From contig CM037586.1 of the NCBI GenBank assembly GCA_021018995.1, positions 149,648,060-149,712,059 on the forward strand: a stretch of 64,000 nt of DNA, in the 5' to 3' direction. The notes beneath the pieces were generated by a model, which ran no database searches, was not told the origin of the DNA, and saw only the letters and a list, made by a program, of their open reading frames with translations. Both the position numbers and the translations under genes were made by a program. Positions 10,041 through 20,505 of the stretch are shown in pieces. How positions within the stretch are numbered: position 1 is the first letter of the stretch; each line of letters starts with the position of its first letter. The stretch is from Chloranthus sessilifolius. Its lineage: Eukaryota; Streptophyta; Magnoliopsida; Chloranthales; Chloranthaceae.

Positions 10041-12292
10041 TTGGATATTTAAAAGTTTTTAAAACTTGTCTTTTCTCAAGAGATGTGTCTTTTCATAGTT
10101 ATATGTCCTTTCAAGTCAAGTGTCTTTCCAAAGTGGTGTGTCTTTTCAAATGAAGTGTCTTTCCAAAGTGGTGTATCTTTTTCGAAGGATGCCGATAACA
10201 CCTTTTCATAGGAAAATGATGCATTAACACACCATTTAATTTTCTATTTAAGGAATTTAAAATCATTGTTTTATTATAACAATGGAATCTCCCTACTTCT
10301 CTTTGCTTTTGTCTTCAATATTCTTTATCAGATTGTTCTTGTAATATTTGGTATTCGGATTCGCCAAATCCATCAAGAATACACAGCTGATTCGTTATAT
10401 CTTGGAACCAGTTTATCGCTAAACTGTTGGTGACCATTTTGTCAAAGTGGTGGGGGCAAACATTAATTTAAAAACAATGATATTTCTTGCATCTCGGAAT
10501 GGTTCCCAGTATTATTTCGGGTCAACATTTTACAATTTTTTCAACTCAAGCCCCCTTTCAACAAACTTTAAACATATTTTGGTAGAAAGGCTTCTTTGGT
10601 GTGGTTCTAGCTTGGACTCCCACTAAAAATGGATTCCTATAAAAAAAAAACCAAAGTTGGAAGTTGGTTTTGGTCTGCCATTGTGTTGGATCTGTTGTTT
10701 TGACTCAATCCTCACTTTAGGTATACTCTCAAAATATACAGACACCGATAGTGGATAGTTTTCGCACATATGTGAGAGGTCAATACAAAGCAAATAAAAA
10801 GGTCTCACATGATAAATGAAACACGATGCAATCAATGAACAAAAATAAATCTCATAAGAAGATACTTGTATATCCTAAGCATGTCATATCAAGTGTCATA
10901 AGTATCACATATTTACTCTCCACAAGGCAGTTACTAATGGAAGATCAGATCATGAAGGTCTTTTTGAGGGTTGTAATGGGGCTCAGGAAAGGGTAAGAAA
11001 GAATTGGAAGTTGGGATTCAAAGTTTCTGAGAAATTGGAAAAGAAACACCTTTTTGATTTTTTCTATTTCTCTTCTTTTTCTTTTCTAATCTCTCACTAT
11101 TTTTTTCAATATTCTTCTATTTTTCTCAACTCTCTTTTTCTTTGGAATTTCCTTTTCTTGAAGCACCTCAGATTTTTCATTATTTTTCACAATTTTCTTT
11201 TTCTCCCCCCCTTTTTTTTCTTTTTATTTTTGCCATACACTCTCAGTAAACACCACAACTCAGTATCTCTCCACTTACTCTCTTTTCGTTCACTCTCATC
11301 CCTCGTTCTTAATTTCTCAGAAATAAGAAGGGTAAAGCTGAATTTTCAGAAATAGTGAAGGATTAAAGGTTAACGTGGCTTATCAAAGAATGTATAAAGG
11401 TAAATTTTTCCAATAGGCTCAAAGGGGTACTAGAAAGATAAATTTATTTGAGGTGGGGCATTTTAAGCATAAACGAGCCAAAGATGGCCTTTAATCATGT
11501 CCTTAAAAGATAGTAACTTTGCCTATTTGTCTTGAGTAGATATACAGTACATTCTAACATAATGATATGAATTTGATTTCATGCAAAGTCACAAGCCAAA
11601 ATGAAGTGTATGAGATTATGCAAAATAAGTCGTATTCAAAGAAAACTTCGAGTTTATGTATTCCCTCATCAATGACGGGAAATTAGCTCTAAAGCTCACC
11701 GGGTTTAGTCTCCACTAAGAACCTAAGATTCAACATTCAAAACAGTTCATTGATTTCTAAGTCTTAGCTTGGTATCAATGTAAAAATTCTAAGCATGAAT
11801 ATCAAAATTATCTACAAAATATCACATTAAGCTTCATCATCTTAGATACACGTACTCAAAATATGACACTAGTATTCTCAAAATTAAATTTACATGCATC
11901 ATCAACTAAAGTTTGAAAACAATCGTAACATAATGTGCATGATGACTCCAAAATTAATTTTTCAAAATTTTTTTTTTCAGATAAAAAAAAACATAAGTGA
12001 CGTAAAATAGATAATCATACCCCCAAACCTAAAGATGACAATGTCCTCATTGACTGAAAGAAGTAGCGCACCCCCAAACCTGTTTGAAAAAAGTACCTCA
12101 ACACAAAGATCAGGTGCAGAGAATATGTGCATCAAATTGGAACATGACAAAAAATATATTGAAGGGAATATGGTTACACTATTGAGGGAATTAAAAACAA
12201 CCTAAACTAAACAAAACAAAATAAAAAGGAAAGAAAAAAAAACTAAAAAATCTTAAATCCTAAATCCTAAACTAAACATGAATCCAACTCTG
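10041..12292. other. no recognisable gene; probable 3' flank of a minus-strand gypsy-type unit
   Basis: There is AT-rich sequence at 10041-10900, a T/C-rich run at 11060-11290 and plain sequence to 12292. Two minus-strand copies of GGTTTGGGGGT (near 12020-12030 and 12070-12080) follow an ATGAGGACATTGTCAT word (near 12035-12050). That pairing is typical of the 3' non-coding region of Athila/Tat-type elements, just upstream of the polypurine tract. This suggests the ORFs at 12.3-14.7 kb belong to such an element. No LTR boundary could be located. Confidence 0.4.
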
Positions 12293-12697
12293 TTAGTCAT
12301 TGGTAGGCGGACCCATCCACCTCGGATCACTTAAATTGATATTCTTAGGTACAGGGAATAATTTCTCCCAAAGATCAAGGGGAAATTGATGAGACACCGC
12401 CGATTGTATGGATGGAGGTGGGGAGGCGAAAGTAGGAGATGAAGATGGGAGAGAGGGTGACGGCATCACATCAATTATCTCGATATCAGTATTGAAGCAT
12501 GGTGTAGGAGATTTGGAGCGATTTACCTTTTTTCGAGATGGTTCTCCCCAGTAAGGAATGATCATCGGATCGAGGTCGATGATTTCAACATTGTTGGACA
12601 CAAAAGGGACCGTCCGATGAGAGCGGCGCTCCCGCTCTTTAGCAGTCTCCTCCATCTTTGATAATCGTGCTCTGGTGAGATATAATCGTCGGGCCAT
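12293..12697 (-). CDS. hypothetical 134-aa protein, retroelement-associated
   Basis: This is an intact open frame from ATG (complement of 12695-12697) to a stop at 12293. The N-terminus is basic and helical (MARRLYLTRARLSKMEE, ERERRSHR). Two similar acidic phrases follow, VEIIDLDP near residue 38 and IEIIDVMP near 73, then a Ser/Pro-rich stretch (SPSLPSSSPTFASPPPS) and a C-terminus LDLWEKLFPVPKNI...WMGPP. The EIID motif duplication could be a short linear motif; SUMO-interacting motifs look like this, but that is speculation. A minus-strand TATA-like CTATATATT lies about 60 bases upstream at 12756-12764. No known family was recognised. The frame sits between palindrome arrays and the GGTTTGGGGGT words, so a role in a retroelement's accessory region is more likely than a host gene. 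Confidence 0.4.
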   Translation of the reverse strand: MARRLYLTRARLSKMEETAKERERRSHRTVPFVSNNVEIIDLDPMIIPYWGEPSRKKVNRSKSPTPCFNTDIEIIDVMPSPSLPSSSPTFASPPPSIQSAVSHQFPLDLWEKLFPVPKNINLSDPRWMGPPTND

Positions 12698-12755
12698 AAG
12701 AAAGATTGTGCAGAGTTAATGAAAAGTGAGCCTAAAGGTGAATATAAAGGGAAAA

Positions 12756-12764
12756 AATATATAG
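12756..12764 (-). promoter_or_regulatory. TATA-like box upstream of the 134-aa frame
   Basis: CTATATATT on the minus strand lies about 60 bases before the ATG at 12697. Position and sequence fit a plant TATA box, but AT-rich words are common here. Confidence 0.3.
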
Positions 12765-12917
12765 AGTTGGAGTAGGAGTGGAAAGAGGTGTCCTACAAAA
12801 AAGAAATAATGAAAATTGTGGCAAAACGGCTAAGGGAGTTCACGGTCGTGAGAAAAGTGGCAAATTAGAGTTCCAATAGGAGTACCGTCGCAAAAAAAAC
12901 AAAAAAAACCAAAAAAC

Positions 12918-13218
12918 GGTGGGGTCGATTAATCGATCCCTGAAGGTCGATGCATCGACCCTTTGGGGGTCGATTAATCGACATTGGGGTCGATGCATCG
13001 ACTCCCAAAAAAATTATTATTATTATTATTATTATTATTATTTTTAAACAAAACATAGGGTCGATTAATCGATCCCTAAAGGTCGATGCATCGACCCTTT
13101 GGGGGTCGATTAATCGACATAGGGGTCGATACATCGACTCCCCAAAAAAGTTTTTTTTTTTTTTCGCAAACATTGGGTCGATTAATCGAGTATAACCCTC
13201 AATTAATCGACCCCATCC
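12918..13218. repeat. array of TCGATTAATCGA and TCGATGCATCGA palindromes
   Basis: The two 12-bp palindromes alternate: TCGATTAATCGA, TCGATGCATCGA, TCGATTAATCGA, TCGATGCATCGA. The block is then repeated after an (ATT)n tract at about 13012-13041, so the array is a tandem duplication of about 120 bases. Linkers such as CCCTTTGGGGG are themselves short inverted repeats. The core differs only at the centre (TTAA versus TGCA). Confidence 0.85.
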
Positions 13219-13458
13219 TGGCAGAGAGTTGAAATTTTTTCAAAAAAATGACATTTTAATGGTGCTATTCAACTACTCTAAAGGCAACAGGTAATAAGCA
13301 AAATTTTGGCAATCCCACACAGATTAGAAAACACACTTTTTCATTGATAAATACGATTATTACAAGGACACTTCTGATTTGACTCCTAAAATAAACAGCC
13401 TAAACAAAAGAAAGAAAAATAACAAAAAATGAAAAATCCTAATCCTAGACTAATCAAA
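13219..13458. other. short spacer
   Basis: Plain AT-rich sequence between the palindrome array and the transposon-protein frame. No feature seen. Confidence 0.4.
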
Positions 13459-13833
13459 CTAATCATCTCTATCCTCCTCGGCCTGGCGGGCCCTGGCGCG
13501 CATTTCATCATAACTATCAGGCCACATGTGCTGCCCGATCTGATGGAGGAAGGAACGATCATAGTGGCTACGGCACAGGAGTGCACCATGTTGTCGCTGC
13601 TGCTCCTCTTGTAAAGAGGTAATTTGGGCTTGGAGCGAACCAAGCGACACACCCTCCTCGGGTCCTTGATCAGGTGCATGTTGGTCATCTCCCAGACGAC
13701 GCGGCAAGGCGTGGGGGAGCCGGTTGGGTTGGTGCATCAGCAGGGGCATCAGGGATATTTCCCAAGAGACGCATACTGTGGTTCCATTGGGACGCACCAT
13801 AACGATAGAATGCAAGGTCCCCGATATCATCAT
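13459..13833 (-). pseudogene. C-terminal coiled-coil segment in a second frame
   Basis: This overlaps the end of the previous frame in another phase. Its useful part starts near 13740: LPHALPRRLGDDQ, then GSLQAQITSLQEEQQRQH, which has the leucine/glutamine spacing of a coiled coil, then FLHQIGQHMWPDSYDE and the acidic end AEEDRDD. Related plant transposon proteins often end in a similar glutamine-rich helix, so this is probably the true C-terminus, cut off by a frameshift around 13690-13740. It could instead be a separate small frame. Confidence 0.4.
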
Positions 13834-14584
13834 CCCGGTAGAACGGGAAACGAAGGAAATTAAGCAACTTCATAACATAATGGGGGAAGTAGACCAACGG
13901 GGCTTCACCAGTTGTAGGTTTAGTGAGTTCGTCATGGCATCGCCACATGCCATCATGAATAATCCTGGGCACGTTGATCCATGAATTGCGGTGGGCCCCA
14001 TAAAGCGCTTGAACCCGATCACCGGTGCGCTCAGAAACGTGGCCACGGGGGTAGAGATTGCTACTGACCACACTATCCCAAAACAAAAGCGGGCGCGGCA
14101 ACGCCGATCGCCTAGTGGCGATCCCAGAAGAAAATATGCCGCGGCACATCTCGTTGATTATATCCTCCTGAGACTCGTCGAGTTCCTCACCCAAAGTGTG
14201 ATTGTGAGGGCGCTCGCACGAAACATTAAAGACCTCCGCAATGGTGTGCGGATAAATCGGGCGCGACCACCCATCAATTGAAACAGTGAAGTGGGCGGCG
14301 ACTTGATTCTCAATGGAGGCGGGCACCCATGCCATGTTCTGATAGAATAACCGAACAACGTGTTCGGACACTTTGATCACGAGTGGAGTGAGGAGAAAAT
14401 GGGCATTGAGAGCCATCACATAGGCGAGGGAAACGGTGCAGATAGGCAGTGCTTGAAAAGCCGCGAGATCAAAAACATATTCGGAACACAGGTCGCGGGT
14501 CACGAAGCGACCACTTGGCTGATCACATGGATGACCAGCAGGGCGTTGTACAAGTCTTTGCGGCGCGACAGAGGTCGAAGCCAT
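13685..14584 (-). CDS. putative plant transposon protein (Athila-type accessory ORF)
   Basis: This is an intact 299-codon frame from the ATG at 14584. The frame is open further upstream to 14701, but the inner ATG, in context ATCATGGCT, follows a TATTTAAA box at 14661-14672 and is preferred. The protein reads MASTSVAPQ, then SEYVFDLAAF, EHVVRLFYQNMAWVP, an SIDGWSRPIYPHTIAEVFNV segment, and YFPHYVMKLLNFLRFPF near the end. This pattern (VVR.FY.N, then a short strand-rich block ending in an ...I.E.F.V word, then a C-terminal hydrophobic helix) matches what is annotated as putative plant transposon protein in Athila and related elements, where it lies 3' of pol. Its biochemical role is unknown. 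The tail DAPADAPTQPAPP looks disordered. Family assignment is from memory of the pattern, not a search. Confidence 0.6.
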   Translation of the reverse strand: MASTSVAPQRLVQRPAGHPCDQPSGRFVTRDLCSEYVFDLAAFQALPICTVSLAYVMALNAHFLLTPLVIKVSEHVVRLFYQNMAWVPASIENQVAAHFTVSIDGWSRPIYPHTIAEVFNVSCERPHNHTLGEELDESQEDIINEMCRGIFSSGIATRRSALPRPLLFWDSVVSSNLYPRGHVSERTGDRVQALYGAHRNSWINVPRIIHDGMWRCHDELTKPTTGEAPLVYFPHYVMKLLNFLRFPFYRDDDIGDLAFYRYGASQWNHSMRLLGNIPDAPADAPTQPAPPRLAASSGR

Positions 14585-14660
14585 GATTGCACTGTCGGAA
14601 TGTCGGAGGCAGTCAGAAAAAATAGGATACAAACTCAATGAAAATCGTAGTGAGATTGCT

Positions 14661-14672
14661 CCATTTAAATAG
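14661..14672 (-). promoter_or_regulatory. TATA-like box upstream of the transposon-protein frame
   Basis: CTATTTAAATGG on the minus strand lies about 77-88 bases before the preferred ATG at 14584. It supports that start over the upstream one at 14701, which would begin before the box. Confidence 0.35.
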
Positions 14673-14710
14673 GCACAAAGGCATCCTCTCGGGACGGACA
14701 CACGTAAAAT

Positions 14711-14955
14711 AATCGATTAATCGACCAAAAGGGTCGATTAATCGACTCCATTGAAAACGGGCCCGTCAGAAGTCCCGACGCATGGAAACACGCAACGTCT
14801 TTAAGTGAAAAGACGCAACGTCCGGAAGTGGAAAAGTCGATTAATCGACGTACTTCCTCGATTAATCGATAAAAATCGAGGCAGATAAAAACCAAAAATG
14901 CATGTCCTGCAATCAAATTCGATTAATCGACTCAAAAAGAGTCGATTAATCAACT
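14711..14955. repeat. TCGATTAATCGA palindrome array
   Basis: About half a dozen exact or near copies of the palindrome occur (at about 14711, 14733, 14837, 14858, 14918 and 14941), with paired repeats such as the two ACGCAACGTC words at 14790 and 14813. A TCGATGCATCGA copy follows at about 15013. Together with 12918-13218 it flanks the two small frames. Confidence 0.8.
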
Positions 14956-15029
14956 ACAAATAAAAATAAAAATTGACAGATTTTCAACAGAGCACGATTT
15001 CCAAAATCAGCAGTCGATGCATCGACGTC

Positions 15030-15600
15030 CTAGGCCTGAAAGGGTGGGCCTAGGACGTCGACGCAGCGATGCCGTGTGGAACCTGAGGGAGGTTGATGTA
15101 TGGCTCCGGACTACGAGTCGCGGTGCATACGGTTGGGCAACCTCGCGAGACAACACCAAGGCGCTGCGTGGCACTCAGTTGAGCACGACAGCATGTGGGC
15201 TAAGGACGTACGTGTGCTAGTAATTTGGAACGCACACGAAGGCAAGCTGCGTGGGACTCAGTGGGGCATGCGAGCGTGAGGCACAAGGTCAGGCTTGGTT
15301 CGAGAAGCGAGGTACTAGTGCAAAGGCATTGCGGTGAAGCTCGTAAGGGATACAATGAGCTAAATGGTAGGCCGTGAAACAGAGGTAACCATGTTGGGAG
15401 GTTCCATCCTCTGTTAGCGAGGTGGTATCGGTGATGTGCGAGATGGGTTGGCTTCATTGCCTTGATGGCAGCTTTCTAGCAGGTTGAAAAGCGTCGAAGG
15501 GCGCCCTCTCGATGATTGTTATGGAGTAGGTGACCTAAGCGAAGCGTGTGTTAGAGTCTTGCTTGGGGCGAGGAGTTCTTGGAAGTGCGACCCCGTGACA
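15030..15600 (+). repeat. LTR remnant related to the 36-37.5 kb LTR family
   Basis: The segment starts GTCCTAGGCCTGAAAGGGTG and then GGGCCTAGGACG. The same imperfect inverted pair occurs at about 36375 and 37375 in the LTRs described there. The sequence is GC-rich, with no sustained frame, and ends near CCCCGTGACA, like those LTR ends (CTTGACA, CGTGACA). No primer site follows. It is probably the R-U5 part of a diverged or truncated LTR. Confidence 0.45.
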
Positions 15601-15633
15601 ACCGTCCTCCATTGAAGGACCTAACCGACTCCC

Positions 15634-15639
<6 letters not shown>

Positions 15640-15666
<27 letters not shown>
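15640..15666. repeat. (AAT)n microsatellite
   Basis: About nine AAT units lie directly beside the terminal repeat that starts at 15669. Confidence 0.9.
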
Positions 15667-15920
15667 AAGGGTACGTCTATTTGCACCAACCAAAGTTCTA
15701 AAAGCACCCACATTCTCAGGCTTATTTGTTGTGCGAAAAACATTTTACACCGTGCTAATTTCAGTTGTGCAACACTTATTCTTTAACTTTGGAGAGTCGC
15801 ACACCCCACTCCAGACTCAGATTTCACTCCCTTCTACCAGCCACCCTAGCCGTTGATCCATTCGACTACCACCACTCCTTTACTTTTGTTGCACCCATCT
15901 TCCATTTTCAATAAAGATCT

Positions 15921-16331
15921 TGTTGGTTGACTCTAAATTGGAGGTTGAATTGTAGTTTGACTCTAACTTGTGATGACCCAATTACATTCAGACTCTATAT
16001 AAGGCAAGTTTCTCTTAGATTAGAAGTAGGATTTGTGTCTTCTATATAAAGGAAAAGCTCTTGGCTAAATTATAGGTTTGAGATATTGTAAAGCTTTGAA
16101 AAACCTATTTAGCCAGGGTTTTGAGGAGAGTTTTGGTGAGGCTTGAGTGTTCTTGTATTCTTGTGTAATCATTAATATAGTAGATTATCGTTGCCCGTGG
16201 ACGAAGGCAAATTGTCGAATCACGTAAATATGATCTCTTGTGTGTTTCTGGTTGATTTTCTTCTGTTTTTACGTTTTTATTTGATCATTCATCTTGAGAT
16301 CATTGGTTAATTTGAAAATTTTCGCGCAACA
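15921..16331 (+). repeat. copia 5' LTR
   Basis: Starts TGTTGGTTGACTC and ends CGCGCAACA, 411 bases. It carries TATATAAGG-type boxes (near 15996) and TATATAAAGG (near 16044) and a TTGTATTCTTGTG region typical of copia R sequence. Confidence 0.9.
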
Positions 16332-16335
16332 AAAT

Positions 16336-16347
16336 TTATATTAGAGC
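16336..16347 (+). promoter_or_regulatory. decayed primer binding site, initiator tRNA-Met type
   Basis: TTATATTAGAGC lies 4 bases after the LTR. It matches the copia site TGGTATCAGAGC at 9 of 12 positions, two of the three changes being transitions. Confidence 0.65.
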
Positions 16348-16371
16348 GAGGTTTTTGTTTTACGATCGGAG

Positions 16372-16710
16372 ATGTCATCAAAGTCCGCAAAAGTTTCGAA
16401 CGCGAGATTCAAGGTTGAGATATTTGACGGGAAGATCAATTTCGGCTTGTGGCAAGTATAAGCCTGGGATATCTTGATTTAACAAGGATTGTACAAGACA
16501 TTAAAAGGGCGTTCAGGTAAATCGACGAATATGCCCGATGGTGATTTAAAAGAATTCGAATCACATGCGTGTAGTACGATTCGGCTATATTTAGCGAAGG
16601 AGATTATGTATAATGTGTTGCGAGAGAACTCAGTGGGCTTGCTGTGGGCCAAATTTGAGAGCCTCTACATAACGAAATCTCTGAGGAGTCGTCTATATCT
16701 CAAGAAGTAA
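16372..16710 (+). pseudogene. copia gag N-terminal fragment
   Basis: From the ATG at 16372 the frame reads KVEIFDGKINFGLWQV, then a TAA stop (16459-16461), a second TAA (16480-16482), then GLYKTLKG and LRENSVGLLWAKFESLYITK and SLRSRLYLKK to the stop at 16710. The order FDGKNFGLW, then LW.K.ESLY.TKSL..RLYLK, is the classic start of plant copia Gag. Normal Gag continues with a zinc knuckle and Pol, and here about 4 kb is deleted before the second LTR. One stop replaces a glutamine codon (CAA to TAA). Confidence 0.88.
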
Positions 16711-16805
16711 GTGTATCAGTTGCAGGTTTAAGCGCCCTCGGGTTGCTGGTGGCAACGGTAATATAAGAATAGCGATGATCGGAAGAAAGAGTACATAATC
16801 AAGCT

Positions 16806-16823
16806 TAGAGCCAGGTGGACAAT
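16806..16823 (+). promoter_or_regulatory. copia polypurine tract region
   Basis: The purine-rich AGAGCCAGGTGGAC ends just before the 3' LTR start TGTTGG at 16824, where plus-strand synthesis begins. Confidence 0.55.
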
Positions 16824-17281
16824 TGTTGGTTGAATCTAACTTGGAGGCTGAATTGTAATTTGATTCTAACTTGGTAGATGAATCTAACTTGGAGGTTGAA
16901 TTGTAGTTTGACTCTAACTTGTGATGACCTAGTTACATTCAGACTCTATATAAGGTTAGCTTCTCTTATATCAGAAGTAAGATTTGTGTCTTCTATATAA
17001 AGGGAAAGCTCTTGACTAAATTATAGGTTAGAGATATCATTGCAAAGTTTTGAAAAACCTATCTATAGTTTTGAGGAGAGCTTTGGTGAGACTTGAGTGT
17101 TCTTGTATTCTTGTGTAATCATCAATATGGTAGATTATCATTACCCGTAGATATAAGCAAATTACCGAATCACGTAAATATCATCTCTTATGTGTTTGTG
17201 GTTAATTTTCTTCTATTTTTGCATTCTTATTTGATCGTTCGTTGTGAGATTATTGGTTAATTTGAAAACTTCTGCGCAAAA
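16824..17281 (+). repeat. copia 3' LTR with an internal 47-bp duplication
   Basis: 458 bases against 411 in the 5' LTR. The extra length is a tandem duplication of the segment GAATCTAACTTGGAGG... near the LTR start. The terminal CA is changed (GCGCAAAA), but the target duplication follows directly. Confidence 0.88.
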
Positions 17282-19670
17282 GATCTACCCCAATCGGTGC
17301 TTCCCCTCGCTGAAAAATTGGCTCAAGCTTCACTAGAAAACTAGCTCTATACATACCCAACCAGTGACTTCTGCCAAATAGTCCAATCACCACTAGTGCC
17401 TTCCCATTTGAATTAACACCAACTTGAATCTCTTCCCCTCATAACCCTCTATCATTTCCACCTCTACATCCTCCTTAGAATTGCTGGAATTCTACAAGAA
17501 ACCTGCCAAAAAATGGTTCTTTTCTTTTTTCTTCTTACTCTCCCTCTATCTTTATCATAATTTCTCCCACACTCTCTCAAACTATTAGACCACCACCACT
17601 ATCGTCGTAGCCGCCACCACTCGTTCACTAAGGCTACTACCATCATGATCACCAACTACCATCACTACTATTTTTTTCGTCATCATTCTCGCAGTTGATG
17701 TCATCATAGTAACTTCGAATAAGGGGTGACATCCAGTGGCAGAGCCACGTTGTAGATGGGGTGGTCAATTGACCATCCAAATTTAGTAAAAGTTTCTTAT
17801 TAACTTTTAAATATCCTAATTTATATTAGTGGATGCTTATCCATCTAAAATTATATTGACTACCCAATTTATTTTAAAACTTGAAATAAAATTTTTAACG
17901 TGTTTGTTTTCATAACACATATTTTTAAAAAAAATTTAAAAACTAAAATCTCTCATCTCTAGATTCTCTCTCTCATTCTCTCTAATCCCTATCTATTCTC
18001 CGGACTCTCTCTCTCTTGAGATTTTCTCCACACGTTCTCTCTTGAGATTTTTTTTTCTCTCTCTCTCTCTTAAGATTCTCTCTAAATCTAATCTCTATCT
18101 CCGCACTCTCTCTCTCCGTCTCGCTCTTAGGATTTTCTCCACACCCTCTCTCTCTCTCTCGATTCTCTCTAAATCTAATCTCTATCTTCTCACTCTCTCT
18201 TGAGATTCTCTCCGCATTTCAAATTCTCTCACTACACGAGATTGGAGATTTTGTGTTGACATCTTCGCGGATTGGGAATTTGGCTCGTAAGAACAAGCAG
18301 GTATTTTTTTTTTGATTATTTTTTTTTCCTGTTGTAGTTTTCTTATTGAGTTATTGTTATGATTAGATCTTTGAGTTTTTAGGTTCTAATTAAGTAATTA
18401 TGAAATTTTAAGTATAGCATGACAACATGTTTATTATATAAGCATGACAACATATTTATTATATAACATTTATGAGTTGTTTCTAAAGAAGACGATGCAT
18501 CACATAATTTGCTTGTTCTGATTATATTTAAATTTTTTCGATCTTAGTATTGTTTTGTTAAGTTTAAAAATGATTTTGTGGAAATTGGCACTTCCATCAA
18601 ATGTGTTTGATTTGATGCTCGATTCGATCCTGAACAACACGTTGACTGGATTAGTAATCTGAGTTAAACTTTTTATTTGTGAAAAATTATTGAGGTTAGG
18701 ATAGAGTGCAAATTAGGTTAACTGAACTGAACAAAATCAAAAATTTCGGTTTGGTTAAATTTCAGAAACTCTAGACCGAAACCAAAAAAATCGTTTTGGC
18801 TCGGTTTCCTTATTTTATTTTATTTATTTATTTATTTTTTTTATTTTTGTTGAATTTCTTAAACTATCAAATCAATTATTTATTTATTATTATTATTTTT
18901 TTTTTTAATTTTTTTGATAGGTAAGCTGAGCCCGAACCTGTGACCCAAAACCAAAACCGAAACTGAACCGATTGGTTTTCGATTTCGACCATCCACGACT
19001 GAACTGAAGAGAGCTACCCTTAGATTAATGCTAAAACTCAGATTAATTTAAAATTCTAATACTAAAACTTTATTACCCTAATGTAAATTTAATTTTATCT
19101 AACTTTTTATTTTTATATTTATTATTTTAATTTTAGTTAAGACTTTAATCACTTAATGGATTTGAACTCTCATTCTCTCAACCCATATAATTTTTTTAAA
19201 ATTTTTTCGGAACCCTAATACTAAAACCCTAATTATTTAGAACTCTCATTGAAAAAAATAATAATTATTCTTAATTTGTAATAATTATTCTTAAGTTGAA
19301 AGACAGTGGTCCCAAAAATCAATATTTTTTTTAAAAAAATTAATCATTCGATATGGACAGTCTAATGGATTTGATTAGATGGAAGATGAATTGATGAGTG
19401 ATTGTTTAATCACATATGTAATATCCCGAAAAACCATGTTAAACAATGACCTCGGGATCCGTGCCCGACTGGTCTTAGGTTTGACCAAATAGGAGTTCAA
19501 TAGTTAGCGTAGGGTGCAATGAGCGGATGAGATGTGAGAATTCGAGTGAAGGTGTGGAGAGTGAAGTAAATCTGGAGCCACATACACCCACTTCTAGTGT
19601 ATGTGCTGAACACACGGGTTGAATGAGAAATAAAAGGGTTTAATAGCCCTAGTTCTTTTGTTTGGTTGTT

Positions 19671-19682
19671 GAGAGAGAGTAA

Positions 19683-19717
<35 letters not shown>
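19671..19717. repeat. (GA)n microsatellite in solo LTR copy 2
   Basis: A run of GAGAGA lies near the LTR start. Confidence 0.9.
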
Positions 19718-19718
<1 letters not shown>

Positions 19719-20038
19719 ATAGTTAATGCAAGGAGTAATGGTGAGTGTTTGGAAGGGAGATTCAAGCATTTAAAAAGGCTGATTCGACACGAGGGATCCG
19801 CTAGAAGCAAAGCTGGAAACCCTAGCCTTTCCAACTACTTGACCTAATCAATTGGAGATTGATTGAAGGTAAAATTCTTATAAATTAAATACATAGATTG
19901 AAGGGTTTAATTGTAGTTAGAAATAGCTAACATCATAGGATAATGGCTTAGAAAAGAAAGAGAAATCAGTTGGAAGAAGATTGGGAAGAACAGCCAAAAA
20001 GGGGGCTAAATCTGGCCAATTCAATTAATCAAAATTGA

Positions 20039-20505
20039 GATTCGATTAATTGAATTGCGCCAAAAAGTTGAAAAGTCAGAGGACCCCGATTTCGATTAAT
20101 CGAATTGACTTCGATTAATCGACTTTGAGTTTCGATTAATCGATTTTGGTATCGATTAATCGACTGGGAGCCTCTAGTGGACTCCTGTGGATGGAGGAAA
20201 AGGACCTAGGGAAATCGACTAGTCGAAATGAGATTTCGATTAATCGATTTCGAATTTCGATTAATTGATTTGGGATCGATTAATCGATTTTGGGAACTCG
20301 ATTACTCGAATTGAGAATCGAATGGAAAGAGTAGAGAATTTCGATTAATCGAATTGAGATTCGATTAATCGAATGAGAATCTCAATTAATCGATTTTGAG
20401 AATCGATTAATCGACTTTGAATTTCAATTAATCGATTTTGGGAATCGATTAATCGAATCAGATTCGATTAATCGACTTTGGAGTTCGATTATTCGACTGT
20501 CCCAA
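20039..20505 (+). repeat. TCGATTAATCGA palindrome array inside solo LTR copy 2
   Basis: About twenty exact or near copies occur in 470 bases. Successive starts near 20090-20165 are 19, 21 and 20 bases apart, that is close to two helical turns. Linkers alternate TTTTGG/TTTGAG and AATTGAG types. Variants include TCGACTAGTCGA and TCAATTAATCGA. Confidence 0.9.

Larger units (their letters stand above)
15921..17281 (+). mobile_element. internally deleted Ty1/copia retrotransposon
   Basis: Two LTRs (15921-16331 and 16824-17281) enclose a 492-base interior with a primer site, a decayed gag start and a purine-rich tract. The 5-bp target duplication GATCT is perfect (15916-15920 and 17282-17286), so both outer ends are intact. 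All of protease, integrase, RT and RNase H is missing. It is therefore a deletion derivative, movable at most in trans. It lies within the Mutator-like element. Confidence 0.92.

Noticed and set aside
10280..10520. Copia-like LTR end near TTCTTGTAATATTTGG
   Set aside because: Wording is suggestive, but there is no TG/CA pair, primer site or second LTR.
11011..11355. 114-codon phenylalanine-rich frame resembling a membrane protein
   Set aside because: A T/C-rich low-complexity run produces the hydrophobic residues. No start context or homologous pattern.
13424..14281. Plus-strand frames opposite the transposon-protein ORF
   Set aside because: They mirror a GC-rich coding sequence on the other strand and have no recognisable content.
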